DNA of 64,000 nucleotides from Cystobacter ferrugineus (GTDB lineage Bacteria > Myxococcota > Myxococcia > Myxococcales > Myxococcaceae), in the NCBI RefSeq assembly GCF_001887355.1, contig NZ_MPIN01000006.1, forward strand, positions 434,001 through 498,000, in the 5' to 3' direction. Under the pieces are notes generated by a model. The model was not told where the DNA came from, ran no database searches, and was given only the letters and a program-made list of their open reading frames with translations. Both the position numbers and the translations under genes were made by a program. The first letter of the stretch is position 1. Each line of letters opens with the position of its first letter. Shown one piece after another: positions 48,211 through 57,100 of the stretch.

Positions 48211-49086
48211 ATGAATCACCACGACACCGAACGCGCCCACATCCTCCAAGCCATCCAAGAACAGCGCAACGCGCTCGCCGTGACGCGGATCACCGGAGAC
48301 CCGGCGGAGACGGGCCGGGGACTCGTCCACCTGGCCGAGCTGCACGGCATGCTGGAGGAGCACGCCGAGAGCCGCCGCCACTACGAGGAGGCCCTGGGCT
48401 TCTTCCAGACGGCGGGGGACAAGGAGGGCCAGGCCCAGGTGCTCTTCGGGCTGGGGGTGGCGCGCGCCCACTTCGGGGATCACCGGGGCGCCGTCGAGCA
48501 CATCGCCCAGGCCACGCTGCTCTTCAACGGCCTGAAGGATCAGGAGAACGAGGCGCTGTGCCGGGCGGCCATCGGCGAGTCGCTGCGAGCGATCGGCCAG
48601 CCCAAGGGCGCCGAGGAGAAGTTCCAGGAGGCGCTGCTGCTCTACCGGCAGGCGAAGAACGGGCCACGCGTGGCCCGGCTGCTGTTGGACATCGGCGACA
48701 TCCGCATGGAGGCGGGCGAGTACGAGGCGGCGCGCAAGCGCTTCGCCGAGTCCCTGCAGGTGCTGCGCAAGGAGCCGGAAATCGACATGGAGGCCCTGGC
48801 GCTGTGCGAGCTGCTGTTGGGCGAGGCCGAGGGACTCCTGGGCAACCACGAGGCGGCGCGGCCCCACCTGCAGCAGGCCGCGGAGCTGTACTCGCAGCTA
48901 CACGACCATGCCTATGAGTCGCGGGCCCGGTGGGACCTGAGCATCGCGTGCACCTTCATGCAGGACTGGAAGGGCGCGCGGGCCGAGCTCGAGACGGTCA
49001 TCCCGCTCTTCGAGCACCAGGGCCGCGGAGAAGACGTGGCCAAGGCCCGCAAGGTGCTCGCGCACTTCGACTCGCGCGGGGTGTAG
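48211..49086 (+). CDS. TPR repeat protein
   Basis: 291 residues, cytosolic, made of about six tetratricopeptide repeats (LVHLAELHGMLEEHAESRRH, LLDIGDIRMEAGEYEAARKR, HLQQAAELYSQLHDHAYESR, ARWDLSIACTFMQDWKGARA). It follows the XRE regulator by 14 bp and is probably co-transcribed, suggesting it interacts with that regulator or a partner. No enzymatic motif. Confidence 0.82.
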   Translation: MNHHDTERAHILQAIQEQRNALAVTRITGDPAETGRGLVHLAELHGMLEEHAESRRHYEEALGFFQTAGDKEGQAQVLFGLGVARAHFGDHRGAVEHIAQATLLFNGLKDQENEALCRAAIGESLRAIGQPKGAEEKFQEALLLYRQAKNGPRVARLLLDIGDIRMEAGEYEAARKRFAESLQVLRKEPEIDMEALALCELLLGEAEGLLGNHEAARPHLQQAAELYSQLHDHAYESRARWDLSIACTFMQDWKGARAELETVIPLFEHQGRGEDVAKARKVLAHFDSRGV

Positions 49087-49166
49087 CGGCTCGAGGCGGA
49101 GCAGCCGGAAGCTCGGAGTGGAACCTGCCCCGCATCCAGCCCGGCTCCTCCGCCAAGGCACATCCC

Positions 49167-49970
49167 ATGGAGCCTGGGCAATCCTTTCCATTGCAACTGC
49201 CATCTTTCCTGTATGGCACCCAATCCTCGGTGCGCCAGAAGACAAGGAGGGAGGGATTGCGATGCGGGAAGCAGTATCGCAAAGACGGAACCTTCCCCAT
49301 CCCCCAGCAAATGCACGAGATTGCCTCGGGTGAGGTAGTGCTTGCACACGAGGTAGTAGACTTCCAGCGCGAGCAACCTTCCTGGCGGCTATACATGGTA
49401 TCGCACGTCATGACGGCCTTGTCCGAGGCTCCGGAATGGCAGAACCCATATCCTGTGAGGAATGCCTACGAAGCGTTCTTCCGACAGACGACATGGGGAG
49501 CACTGTTCTTCGCCACGACCCATATGGGCCCGGTGAGCGCGGAACGAACCGCAGCGCGCCTACAAGCGGTCTTGCGCTTCTGGGAACCACTCCAATCTGC
49601 TCGCTATCTCTTCAGTACTCCGAATGCCACGCACTCCCTGGAGGAACTGATGGAAGCCTCCTGCGGATGGGCCATGAATGCATGGTGCCCGACGGTGGAA
49701 TCCTCTGTGCGCGCGCGATTGGAAACGGCCACGAAGCGAATGGCACAAGCGACGCGAGAAGATTGCATTGAAGCCATCCTCCGGCAGATGCCACGTGCTC
49801 TTTCCTCCGCGCGCGGTTTGAAACACCCGCGGGTTCTGGCTGAGCCCTCCTTCCAGCGAGAACGCCTCTGCTCGCTCGAACCGGCGTTGTTCGAGCACGT
49901 CTCTGGCGCGTGCACGGCGGATCTCCTCGAGAAATTGTATGAGTGGGATCGTGAACTCGGCATGCAATAG
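49167..49970 (+). CDS. Unknown accessory-type protein
   Basis: 267 residues from ATG 49167 (AAGG ten bases upstream); a later ATG at 49311 is possible. Soluble, with no recognised motif. The sequence has many aromatic and His residues (EVVDFQREQPSWRLYMVSHV, NAYEAFFRQTTWGALFFATT). GC and codon use are clearly lower than in its neighbours, suggesting horizontal transfer. It sits alone between the TPR gene and the kinase operon. An orphan immunity or phage-derived role is possible but there is no direct evidence. Confidence 0.6.
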   Translation: MEPGQSFPLQLPSFLYGTQSSVRQKTRREGLRCGKQYRKDGTFPIPQQMHEIASGEVVLAHEVVDFQREQPSWRLYMVSHVMTALSEAPEWQNPYPVRNAYEAFFRQTTWGALFFATTHMGPVSAERTAARLQAVLRFWEPLQSARYLFSTPNATHSLEELMEASCGWAMNAWCPTVESSVRARLETATKRMAQATREDCIEAILRQMPRALSSARGLKHPRVLAEPSFQRERLCSLEPALFEHVSGACTADLLEKLYEWDRELGMQ

Positions 49971-50146
49971 AGCGTGAGGCGACCCCAGAACCTCGACTCA
50001 TTCCAGGCGCCCATTGTCATCTTCGTGACAGAGCCTCCTCTCCGATGGGCCGGAGGCAGTCCTCCGCCCTTGTTCTCCGTCCTCTCCCAAGTATCGGATG
50101 CGTTCCCGTTTTTACGTGAATATCCGGTAACGCAGGGAGCAGTGGG

Positions 50147-52777
50147 ATGAGCGACACGGAGTGGCCAGCGGATGAGGAAGGCGCCTTCGAGTCCTCCGAC
50201 AAGACGGTGACGGTATCCGAGCGGCCCAGGTCCGTCCCGCGCGAGGTGCCCCCCTCGGGAACGACGCTGGCCGGGCGCTACACCGTGCTCGAGCCGCTCG
50301 GCGAGGGCGGCATGAGCGTCGTCCTCGCCGCCTATGACGCCCAGCTCGACCGCCGCGTGGCCCTCAAGCTGCTGCGCACCCGTTCCGAGCCGGATGACGA
50401 TGCCCGCTCGGAGCTGCGCATGGTGCGCGAGGCGCAGGCCATGGCCCGCCTCAACCACCCCAACGTGGTGGCCGTCTACGACTCGGGCCGCCTGGAGGAT
50501 GGCTCGTTCTTCATCGCCATGGAGTACGTGGAGGGGCAGACGCTGCGCCAGTGGATGCAGGAGCGGCCCCGCCCCTGGCGCGAGGTGCTGGACTCCTTCC
50601 TCGCCGCGGGGCGCGGACTCGCCGCCGCCCACGAGGCCGGCCTCATCCACCGCGACTTCAAACCCGACAACGTGCTCGTCGGCCGCGACGGACGCGTGCG
50701 CGTGACGGACTTCGGCGTGGCGCGCACCCAGACCCTCGCCGAGGCCCCCCTGCCCTCCTCCGCGCGGCCGGGCGCCTGGGACGCCGAGATCACCCTCGCC
50801 GGCTTCGTCGTGGGCACTCCCCGCTTCCTCGCCCCCGAGCTCCTGCGCGGCGCCCCGGCCGACGCGCGCGGCGATGTGTTCTCCTTCTGCGTGGCCCTCT
50901 ACGAAGCGCTCTGCGACCAGCCCGTCTTCGTGGGCGACACGGATGTCGAGCGCACCCAGGCCCGCTTCGAGGGGCGCATCAACCCCCCTCCGGCCCACCT
51001 GCCCACCTGGGTGATGCGCTCCGTCCTCCAGGGCCTGTCCGTCGATCCCCTCCAGCGCCCCGCCTCCATGTCCACGCTGCTCGAGGCCCTGTCGGATGAT
51101 CCCGACGTCCGGCGCCGCGAGCGGCTGAGCCGGATCATCCGGGTCTCGGCCGGACTGGGACTGGCGGCGCTGGCCGCCGGGGGATGGATGCAGCAACGCG
51201 ACGAGGGGCCCGAGTGCGCCCACCTGGAGCGCGAGCTGGCCGGCGTCTGGGATGACTCCGTGCGGCAGCAGGTGCGGCAGGCACTGGAAGGCACCCGACT
51301 GGACTACGCGCTCGCCACCGCCGACCGCGTGTTCCAGACGCTGGAGGACTACACCCGCACCTGGACGCGGATGCGCACCGAGGCGTGCGAGGAGGCTCGC
51401 GACCAGGCCGGAGAGCCGCGAAGCCTGGCGGTCCTGAAGGAATACTGCCTGGAGCGAGCACGTGGCCGGTTGCGCGCGCTCACCGGGTTGCTCGGCCGAG
51501 GCTCGGACGCGGAGCTGCTGCCCCGCGCCGTGGAGGCCGCCCAGGGTCTGCCCCCGCTGGAGTACTGCACGGATGCCCGGGTGCTCACGGCCGCCGTGCC
51601 ACCCCCGGAGGATTCCCGGGTGCGCGCCCAGGCCGAGACCCTCCAGAACGAAGTGGACAAGCTGGAGGCGCTCTACGAGTCGGGCAAGTACGCCGAGGGC
51701 CTCACGTTCGGCGAGGCGCTGCTGCCCCGGGTGGCCGAAGTGCCTTATCCCCCGCTGCGCGCGCGGGCCCTGTTCCAGCTCGCCCAGAACCTGGAGGGCG
51801 CCGGGGAGTTCAAGCGCGCCGAGGAGCGCGTCCGCGAAGCGATCCCCCTGGCCGCCGAGGGCCGGGATGACGCGCTGCACGCCCAGACCTGGGGTCTGCT
51901 GACCTTGCTGGTGGGCAACCGGCAGGGCCGCTACCAGGAGGCGCGCGACCTGGCGCTGATCACCTCCGCGGTCGCCTCGCGCACCGAGAACGCCCTGGCC
52001 CGGGCCGAGGCCCTCAACGCCCTGGGCACGTGGTGGAACGGCGTGGGCCGCCACGACGAAGCCCAGTCCTGCTTCGAGCGCGCGCTCGCGCTGTGCCAGC
52101 AGGTGCGCGGGCCCCGCCACCCCTACGTGGCGGGCTACCACAGCAACCTCGGCTTCGCCCTGTTCCAGCAAGGCGCCTATGCGGAGGCCCTGAGACACAT
52201 CGTGGGGGCCCAGGAACTCTGGGAGGACGTGCTGGGCCCCGAGCACCCCTATCTGGTCCACGCCCTCGTCAGTCGAGGCATGGTGCTCTGGAAACTGGAC
52301 CGGCCCGAGGAGGCACTCGCCCCCCTGGAGCGGACACTGGCCCTCATCGACAATCAACTGGGGCCCGAGCATCCCTTCCGCACCGAGCCCCTGACCCTGC
52401 TGGGCTCCGTGCTGGCGGACCTGGGACGCTACCCGGAAGCCGAAGAGCGGCAGCAACAGGCGCTGGCGCTGAAGGAAAAGGTCCTGGGAGCCGAGCACCC
52501 CAGCATCGCCGAATCCCTGCTCGGACTGGGTCACCTGCGGCGGCTCCAGGGCCGCACCTCCGAGGCCGTCCCCCTGCTCGAGCGCGCCCTGACGCGGGCC
52601 CAGGAATCCACCCGCGCCGAGGTGCAATTCGAGCTGGCCCAGACGCTCTGGAGTCTCGGAACCACCCCCACGCGCGCCCGGGAGCTGGCCTCCGAGGCCC
52701 ACGCCTACTGGCAGCGGCTCGGACACCCCGAGAAGGCCCGGACGGAGCAGTGGCTCGCCACGCACACCACCCCCTGA
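50147..52777 (+). CDS. Membrane Ser/Thr protein kinase with C-terminal TPR domain
   Basis: 876 residues. Hanks-type kinase domain at residues 45-310: glycine loop LGEGGMSVVLAAYD, ATP-binding Lys74 in VALKLLRT, catalytic HRDFKPDNVLVG (Asp170), DFGVARTQ and APELLRGAPADARGDVFSFC. A transmembrane helix (IRVSAGLGLAALAAGGWM, about residue 335) leads to a 500-residue extracytoplasmic part with TPR-like repeats (EAQSCFERALALCQQVRGPR, HPYVAGYHSNLGFALFQQGA, YPEAEERQQQALALKEKVLG). This kinase-TM-TPR layout is common in myxobacteria. HRDFKPDN has Phe instead of Leu, a common benign variant. It starts the same-strand run with the two PH-domain genes. Sensory ligand unknown. Confidence 0.95.
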   Translation: MSDTEWPADEEGAFESSDKTVTVSERPRSVPREVPPSGTTLAGRYTVLEPLGEGGMSVVLAAYDAQLDRRVALKLLRTRSEPDDDARSELRMVREAQAMARLNHPNVVAVYDSGRLEDGSFFIAMEYVEGQTLRQWMQERPRPWREVLDSFLAAGRGLAAAHEAGLIHRDFKPDNVLVGRDGRVRVTDFGVARTQTLAEAPLPSSARPGAWDAEITLAGFVVGTPRFLAPELLRGAPADARGDVFSFCVALYEALCDQPVFVGDTDVERTQARFEGRINPPPAHLPTWVMRSVLQGLSVDPLQRPASMSTLLEALSDDPDVRRRERLSRIIRVSAGLGLAALAAGGWMQQRDEGPECAHLERELAGVWDDSVRQQVRQALEGTRLDYALATADRVFQTLEDYTRTWTRMRTEACEEARDQAGEPRSLAVLKEYCLERARGRLRALTGLLGRGSDAELLPRAVEAAQGLPPLEYCTDARVLTAAVPPPEDSRVRAQAETLQNEVDKLEALYESGKYAEGLTFGEALLPRVAEVPYPPLRARALFQLAQNLEGAGEFKRAEERVREAIPLAAEGRDDALHAQTWGLLTLLVGNRQGRYQEARDLALITSAVASRTENALARAEALNALGTWWNGVGRHDEAQSCFERALALCQQVRGPRHPYVAGYHSNLGFALFQQGAYAEALRHIVGAQELWEDVLGPEHPYLVHALVSRGMVLWKLDRPEEALAPLERTLALIDNQLGPEHPFRTEPLTLLGSVLADLGRYPEAEERQQQALALKEKVLGAEHPSIAESLLGLGHLRRLQGRTSEAVPLLERALTRAQESTRAEVQFELAQTLWSLGTTPTRARELASEAHAYWQRLGHPEKARTEQWLATHTTP

Positions 52778-52799
52778 GGAAGGGTACGCTCCACGCACG

Positions 52800-53342
52800 A
52801 TGGACCCAACCTCCCCGCCCGCCTTTGATCCACGCGGACTCACCCGGCCCGCTCCCATCCTGCTGCGCTACTACACCCTCGTGTCGCTGGCCGCGCTGGC
52901 GGCCTTTCCGGTCGTCTGGCTCGTGAACTTCTTCCGGTACGAGACGCTCAAGTACTCGTTCGGCGAGGACGGCGTGTCGATGAGCTGGGGCATCCTGTTC
53001 CGGCGGGAGATCCACCTCACCTACCGGCGCATCCAGGACATCCACGTCACCCGGAACCTCCTCCAGCGCTGGATGGGCCTGGCCACCGTCAGCATCCAGA
53101 CGGCCAGCGGCAGCGCGACCCCCGAGATGCAGATCGACGGCATCCTCGAGTTCGAGCAACTGCGCGACTTCCTCTACACGAAGATGCGCGGGGCCCGAGG
53201 CCTCGCCGAGCCCGCCGCCCCGCCCGCCCACGCGAGTGCTCCCGCTGAGCCCTCGGATGAAGCCCTGGTCCTGCTGCGGCGCATCGCGGCGGACCTGGCG
53301 GTCATCGCCGACTCCTCGTCCGGGAAGGGTTCTTCCTCATGA
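52800..53342 (+). CDS. Bacterial PH (bPH2) domain membrane protein
   Basis: 180 residues. One N-terminal hydrophobic segment (YYTLVSLAALAAFPVVWLVNF) precedes a bPH2-type domain: LKYSFGEDGVSMSWGILFRR, EIHLTYRRIQDIHVTRNLLQ, RWMGLATVSIQTASG. This is the YdbS/YdbT-like half-module, and the Pro/Ala linker leads to a C-terminal helix with ALVLLRRIAADLAVIAD. The following gene overlaps at ATGA and encodes a second bPH2 protein, so they probably form a complex in the inner membrane. Function in the family is unknown. Confidence 0.82.
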   Translation: MDPTSPPAFDPRGLTRPAPILLRYYTLVSLAALAAFPVVWLVNFFRYETLKYSFGEDGVSMSWGILFRREIHLTYRRIQDIHVTRNLLQRWMGLATVSIQTASGSATPEMQIDGILEFEQLRDFLYTKMRGARGLAEPAAPPAHASAPAEPSDEALVLLRRIAADLAVIADSSSGKGSSS

Positions 53343-54118
53343 AAGCGCCGCTCACGAGGCAAGCCTCCGCGTGGGTGTACCAGGGCGTCTGGGCCGTGTT
53401 GACGGGGCTGTTCCGCGTGCCGAGCCAGCCGCCGTCCCTTCCCGGAAGCCAGGTCCTGGCGATGCGCCCGTGCGACGGCTGGTTGTTCTACCGCAAGGTG
53501 GGCTTCTGGATCGGCCTGCTCGCGACGGTGCTCCCGATAACCGCCGTGGGCCTCGTCATCCTCATCACCCGCCCGGTCCTGGTGGTGGCGGTGCTCGTGC
53601 CCGTGTTCGCCGTCGTCCTCGTCATGAGCCTCGCCAGCTATGTATCCATCCACCTGGGCTATGACACCACGTGGTATGTCCTGTCGGAGCGCGCCCTGCG
53701 CATCCGGCGCGGCGTGTGGACGATCCACGAGACCACCATCACCTTCGACAACGTCCAGAACGTGAAGATCACCCAGGGTCCGCTCCAGCGGCTCTTCGGC
53801 TTCTCGGATCTGGTGATCGAAACAGCCGGCGGCGGAGGCGGCGGTCCTCACCAACAACTGGAGCAGTCCAGCCATGTCGGACTGCTCCAGGGCGTCGAAG
53901 CTCCCAAGGTCCTGCGCGAGCAGATCATGGAGCGGGTGCGCGCCTCCCGCTCGGCGGGCCTGGGCGACGAGCACGACACGGAACTGCACCCGGCCAGCGC
54001 GCCCACGAGCTGGACCCCCGCGCACCTGGAGGCCCTGAGGGAGATCGCCGCCCATATGGCGCGGCTGCGCGCCCGCTCGGGACGCACCGAACCCGACAGG
54101 AACCTTCAAGGCAGTTGA
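53339..54118 (+). CDS. Second bacterial PH (bPH2) domain membrane protein
   Basis: 259 residues, translationally coupled to the first PH-domain gene (ATGA). Two adjacent membrane helices (WIGLLATVLPITAVGLVILI, VVAVLVPVFAVVLVMSLASY) precede the PH domain, with YVLSERALRIRRGVWTIHET, TITFDNVQNVKITQGPLQRL and FGFSDLVIETAGGGGGG, the glycine run being an insertion. The C-terminal helix region (HLEALREIAAHMARLRA) resembles that of the preceding protein, suggesting duplication. It is followed by a Cys-rich membrane protein gene after 45 bp. Confidence 0.82.
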   Translation: MKAPLTRQASAWVYQGVWAVLTGLFRVPSQPPSLPGSQVLAMRPCDGWLFYRKVGFWIGLLATVLPITAVGLVILITRPVLVVAVLVPVFAVVLVMSLASYVSIHLGYDTTWYVLSERALRIRRGVWTIHETTITFDNVQNVKITQGPLQRLFGFSDLVIETAGGGGGGPHQQLEQSSHVGLLQGVEAPKVLREQIMERVRASRSAGLGDEHDTELHPASAPTSWTPAHLEALREIAAHMARLRARSGRTEPDRNLQGS

Positions 54119-54163
54119 CTCCAGAGGTCAACTCCGCTTGCGTAGGCGGGAAAGGAGCGACAC

Positions 54164-54967
54164 ATGGCGGACGAGAAACACTGGACGCGAGACAGGTTGG
54201 GTTCGTTCTACCTCGGCGCGAGACATGACGATCTGGGACCGGGCCTGGGGCGGCTCTACGAGGCCTGGCAGGAAGGCACGGGGGCGCCGGTACTCCTGTT
54301 GCAGCCTGACACCAACGTGGACTGGCAGCCCGAAGGGCCCCTGCGGGTCCAGCTCACCTTCGACCCGAGGTGGTCCACCGTAGCCGTGAAGGTGGAAGAG
54401 GCTCCCGCTCCACCCGATCTCTCGGATGTGGCCAACATCCTCGTGCTGACCACCGCGGCGGTCACACGCGTGGAGGATGATCCCCAGGTGCGGACCCATG
54501 TCGCCTCCAAGCCCAGACCGCATGCGATGCCATCGGCGCCACCTCCGGCGGCCCGGGAGCCGCGCTTCGAACGTGGGCTGGCACTCGCGGCCCTCTTCGT
54601 GCTTTCACTGGGGCTCGGTGTCTGGCTTTGCCTCGAGCACGGTTCCATCAACCCGGGGCACGTATCGTCCGCCATGGAGACCAGTGGAATGCCCTCGCCA
54701 GATGCGACGAACATGGGCAGCTCGACGCTCCCGGACGAAACGGCCATCGCCTATCCCATGCCCAGCAAGCCCTTCCGGAATCAATCGACCGCGCCCTGCT
54801 ATCCCCAATTCGATGAGGTGGAAATCAACGGGGGATGCTGGTTCGAAGTAGCTCGACGTCCTCCCTGTCTGAAGGACGTCCAGGCCGAGTACAAGGGCAA
54901 GTGCTATCTACCCATCTCGAAGGATCGAGACCGGGGAGGCAAGCCAGCACAGTCCATCGAGCCCTGA
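54164..54967 (+). CDS. Membrane protein with Cys-rich C-terminal domain of kinase-associated type
   Basis: 267 residues; AAGGAG precedes ATG 54164. The N-terminal 135 residues are soluble (LGSFYLGARHDDLGPGLGRL, FDPRWSTVAVKVEEAP). One transmembrane helix (ALAALFVLSLGLGVWLCLEH, about residues 147-168) is followed by a Ser/Thr-rich spacer and a C-terminal domain with four cysteines in pairs: APCYPQFDEVEINGGCW and RRPPCLKDVQAEYKGKCYLP. The same C-terminal pattern (INGGCW ... PPC ... GKCYLP) is, as I recall, fused to Ser/Thr kinases in other myxobacteria, so here it likely acts with the kinase three genes upstream. Ligand unknown. Confidence 0.78.
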   Translation: MADEKHWTRDRLGSFYLGARHDDLGPGLGRLYEAWQEGTGAPVLLLQPDTNVDWQPEGPLRVQLTFDPRWSTVAVKVEEAPAPPDLSDVANILVLTTAAVTRVEDDPQVRTHVASKPRPHAMPSAPPPAAREPRFERGLALAALFVLSLGLGVWLCLEHGSINPGHVSSAMETSGMPSPDATNMGSSTLPDETAIAYPMPSKPFRNQSTAPCYPQFDEVEINGGCWFEVARRPPCLKDVQAEYKGKCYLPISKDRDRGGKPAQSIEP

Positions 54968-55063
54968 GATGAAGCGAGCACAAGGCTCACGAGGGCCGAG
55001 TGGACGCAGCCCTCCAGCCAGAAGGCGGAACCTTGAGCACGACCCTTTCAAGCAGTGCCGGTC

Positions 55064-55822
55064 TCAAGGGGCTGCGCGGCCACCAATCTCCGGGAAACGC
55101 TCGTAGGCTCGTTTGAGCGCGTCCAGGTGGGCGGGATTGTCCAGGTCGAGCGGCTCCTCGGTGAGCCTGACAACCCACCCGCCCGTCGCGGTACGCCGGG
55201 CGCGTGACAGTAGCTCCGCGTCACGGGGCAGGTCCGGGAACCCGATGGCTTCCGCGGCTGCGGCTGACCAGTAGTTCAGCCACCCGAGGTTATGCGGAAT
55301 CTCGGGCACGCGGATGTAGTCTGGGAACCTGAGTGCTGGGAGCCCACGTGGCGGAACCCCTGGCTTACGTACCGGATCGATCGTTTGCCGCGAAATCTCA
55401 ACGGCCGCGTTGAACGGCGTTGCGCGCCCCCAGAAAGCGCGGGCGCCCTCCCCTATGGCCGCTAGCACCGCCGCCGCCGCCTCAATGCCGGCTGCGTCCA
55501 GGTGCAGCGACCCGTGGACTTCCAAGTACGGCGGGCTCCCTGCCGCAAGCCCGTTCGGGTTCTCCCACCCGGTAATCGTCACCGGGCGGGTTTTGTCATC
55601 GTTGCAAAGAAACGGAAACCCGTTGTCTGTCCTATCTGTCTCGACCCATTCATCGCGGTGCGGCAATGCAATGAACTCTTCTTTTTCAGAGAGCGTCCAT
55701 CCCAACCGCAGGCCAGGAAGGGAACCTTCCATTCCATGAACGATAGCGAGAGGCCGCCTATCGTCGTCCACGAGCGCAGGCGCATAAACAACGATGCCGA
55801 GTTCTTCAGGGAAGATCGCCAT
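55064..55822 (-). CDS. Putative immunity protein (DUF5953-like)
   Basis: 252 residues, starting one base after the TGA of the upstream toxin-like gene (TGA-T-ATG) and thus translationally coupled to it. N-terminus MAIFPEELGIVVYAPALVDD then REPLAIVHGMEG-type text (here RRPLAIVHGMEGSLPGLRLG). Soluble with conserved-looking LPHRDEWVE, GWENPNGLAAGSPPYLEVHG and WLNYWSAAAAEAIGFPDLPR. It resembles a family I recall as DUF5953, found in Cystobacterineae next to DUF6310 genes; unverified here. As a small acidic partner immediately downstream of a nuclease-like toxin, the simplest reading is an immunity protein. Confidence 0.68.
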   Translation of the reverse strand: MAIFPEELGIVVYAPALVDDDRRPLAIVHGMEGSLPGLRLGWTLSEKEEFIALPHRDEWVETDRTDNGFPFLCNDDKTRPVTITGWENPNGLAAGSPPYLEVHGSLHLDAAGIEAAAAVLAAIGEGARAFWGRATPFNAAVEISRQTIDPVRKPGVPPRGLPALRFPDYIRVPEIPHNLGWLNYWSAAAAEAIGFPDLPRDAELLSRARRTATGGWVVRLTEEPLDLDNPAHLDALKRAYERFPEIGGRAAP

Positions 55823-55823
55823 A

Positions 55824-56787
55824 TCAGCACCAATCCATGACGACGACCTTGAGGGTCCTATCCAGTGCCTCAAGAGCATCCTTGTGCGCGGCGCTTTTCA
55901 CGCCAACAGCAAAGTTGTATCCACATGCTTCTGCGAGCCTTTTCTCGCGTTGTATTTCCGGCAGTTTCATTCGAGCAAAAAACCTCTGGGAATGTGGTGA
56001 GTGTTTGTCAAAATCATCCGTTTTGACGTCCCACAGCGTGCGTGTGGTCAGTTGTAGCGCATCGAAGTTCTTCCCATTTACGTACACATCCCCGCCGGGG
56101 AAGCTGTTGTTCGGCATCTTGTCGGCGCACTTGTTGTGCGGGTCATGCCCGCCAAGGTGGCGCGGCAATGGGATGGGCTTGCATCTTGGGTCGTCTTCCT
56201 CCAGGAGGGCGGACGCGGGCTGCTTCCGCGGCGAGGGCTGCCGGGCCGGTGCTTTCGCCGCACGAGGCTGGGCCTCGAGTTCCACCATGAGCTGCCGCGA
56301 GGACTCCGAGACGTCCCGCAGCCGGGCCTCAAACTCCCGTTGATCGTCGACCCAGGGCGGGCGGCTGTCGGACTCCGGCCCGGCGGTGCTGGAGGGCCAG
56401 AGCAGGACGAGGGCCACGAGGCACCGGGCCCCCCCTGGAGAGCGCCAAAGGGGCCTCGCTGGCGCGTCCAGCCTGGGCGAGGCCCTCGACTCCCCTCGCC
56501 ACCTCAGCGGCTTCCGCCGCGGCGAGCTCGCGGTCCAACTGCACCCACTGACGCGGCTCCAGGTCCTCGCGGGCCCGAGAAAGCAGCGCCCTGGCCTTGT
56601 CCAGGTCCGCCTTTCCAATCCGCGACCGTTCCGGTGCCGGCTCCATCGGCGCGGAAACGAACCGGATGCGCGGACCCGAAGTGGGAGTCGACGCGAAGGC
56701 GTGGGGCCGTGGCCTCGACCGCGGGGCGGGCGCGCTCGCGCAGGCGGTGAGCAGCAACAGCAGCGCACTCCAGGTCAGCAAGCGCAT
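55824..56787 (-). pseudogene. Putative nuclease-type toxin (DUF6310-like), frameshifted in a 7-G run
   Basis: Start ATG 56787 with AAGGA seven bases upstream. The first frame encodes a lipoprotein signal (RLLTWSALLLLLTACASAP) and an Arg/Glu-rich helix (SRIGKADLDKARALLSRARE, DLEPRQWVQLDRELAAAEAA). At 56429-56435 lies a run of seven C on the plus strand (seven G in the gene). Removing one base there joins this frame to the next, which gives a membrane segment CLVALVLLWPSSTAG and the C-terminal domain CADKMPNNSFPGGDVYVNGK, NFDALQLTTRTLWDVKTDDF, ending VVMDWC. The D...DxK (WDVKT) pattern fits a PD-(D/E)XK nuclease. Without correction the first frame ends near 56329. Either a real inactivating shift, a programmed slip, or an assembly error. 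Confidence 0.68.
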
Positions 56788-57100
56788 CGACACGTCCTTC
56801 CATCAAGCGTGGGTGCCGCGGGCCTGGCCTGACCTCCTTTGCAGTATGCCAGCACGCGCTCACGGCGATGTTGCGCGGAACATGCCGGCGAGCGGCGACC
56901 CGGCCCGGGGCGCGTCCGTGTGCGCAACCGGGGCCAGGCGCCAGGAGCTGACGTACCTGGGCTTGACCCCGGCGGCCTGGCCGCGAAGGAGCACTCCCGG
57001 GCCCGCACTTCGAGGCGAGAAGTTCTGATCGTCAGCCTTGTTTCGAAAGGGGCGGGTGCAATAGTCTCCGCGCGCCTGCATCCGCGGAGGGGTTGTTCAC
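56788..57100. other. Intergenic region before the amino acid ABC operon
   Basis: About 310 bp of divergent upstream DNA. GGAGGGG stands just before the rightward start codon. A weak TTGTTT ... CAATAG pair precedes it. No gene or repeat seen. Confidence 0.35.

Noticed and set aside
56329-56787. The lipoprotein N-terminus as an independent short gene
   Set aside because: Its frame loses character right after the 7-G run, while the other frame continues with a helix and the nuclease-like domain; a single frameshifted gene explains both.
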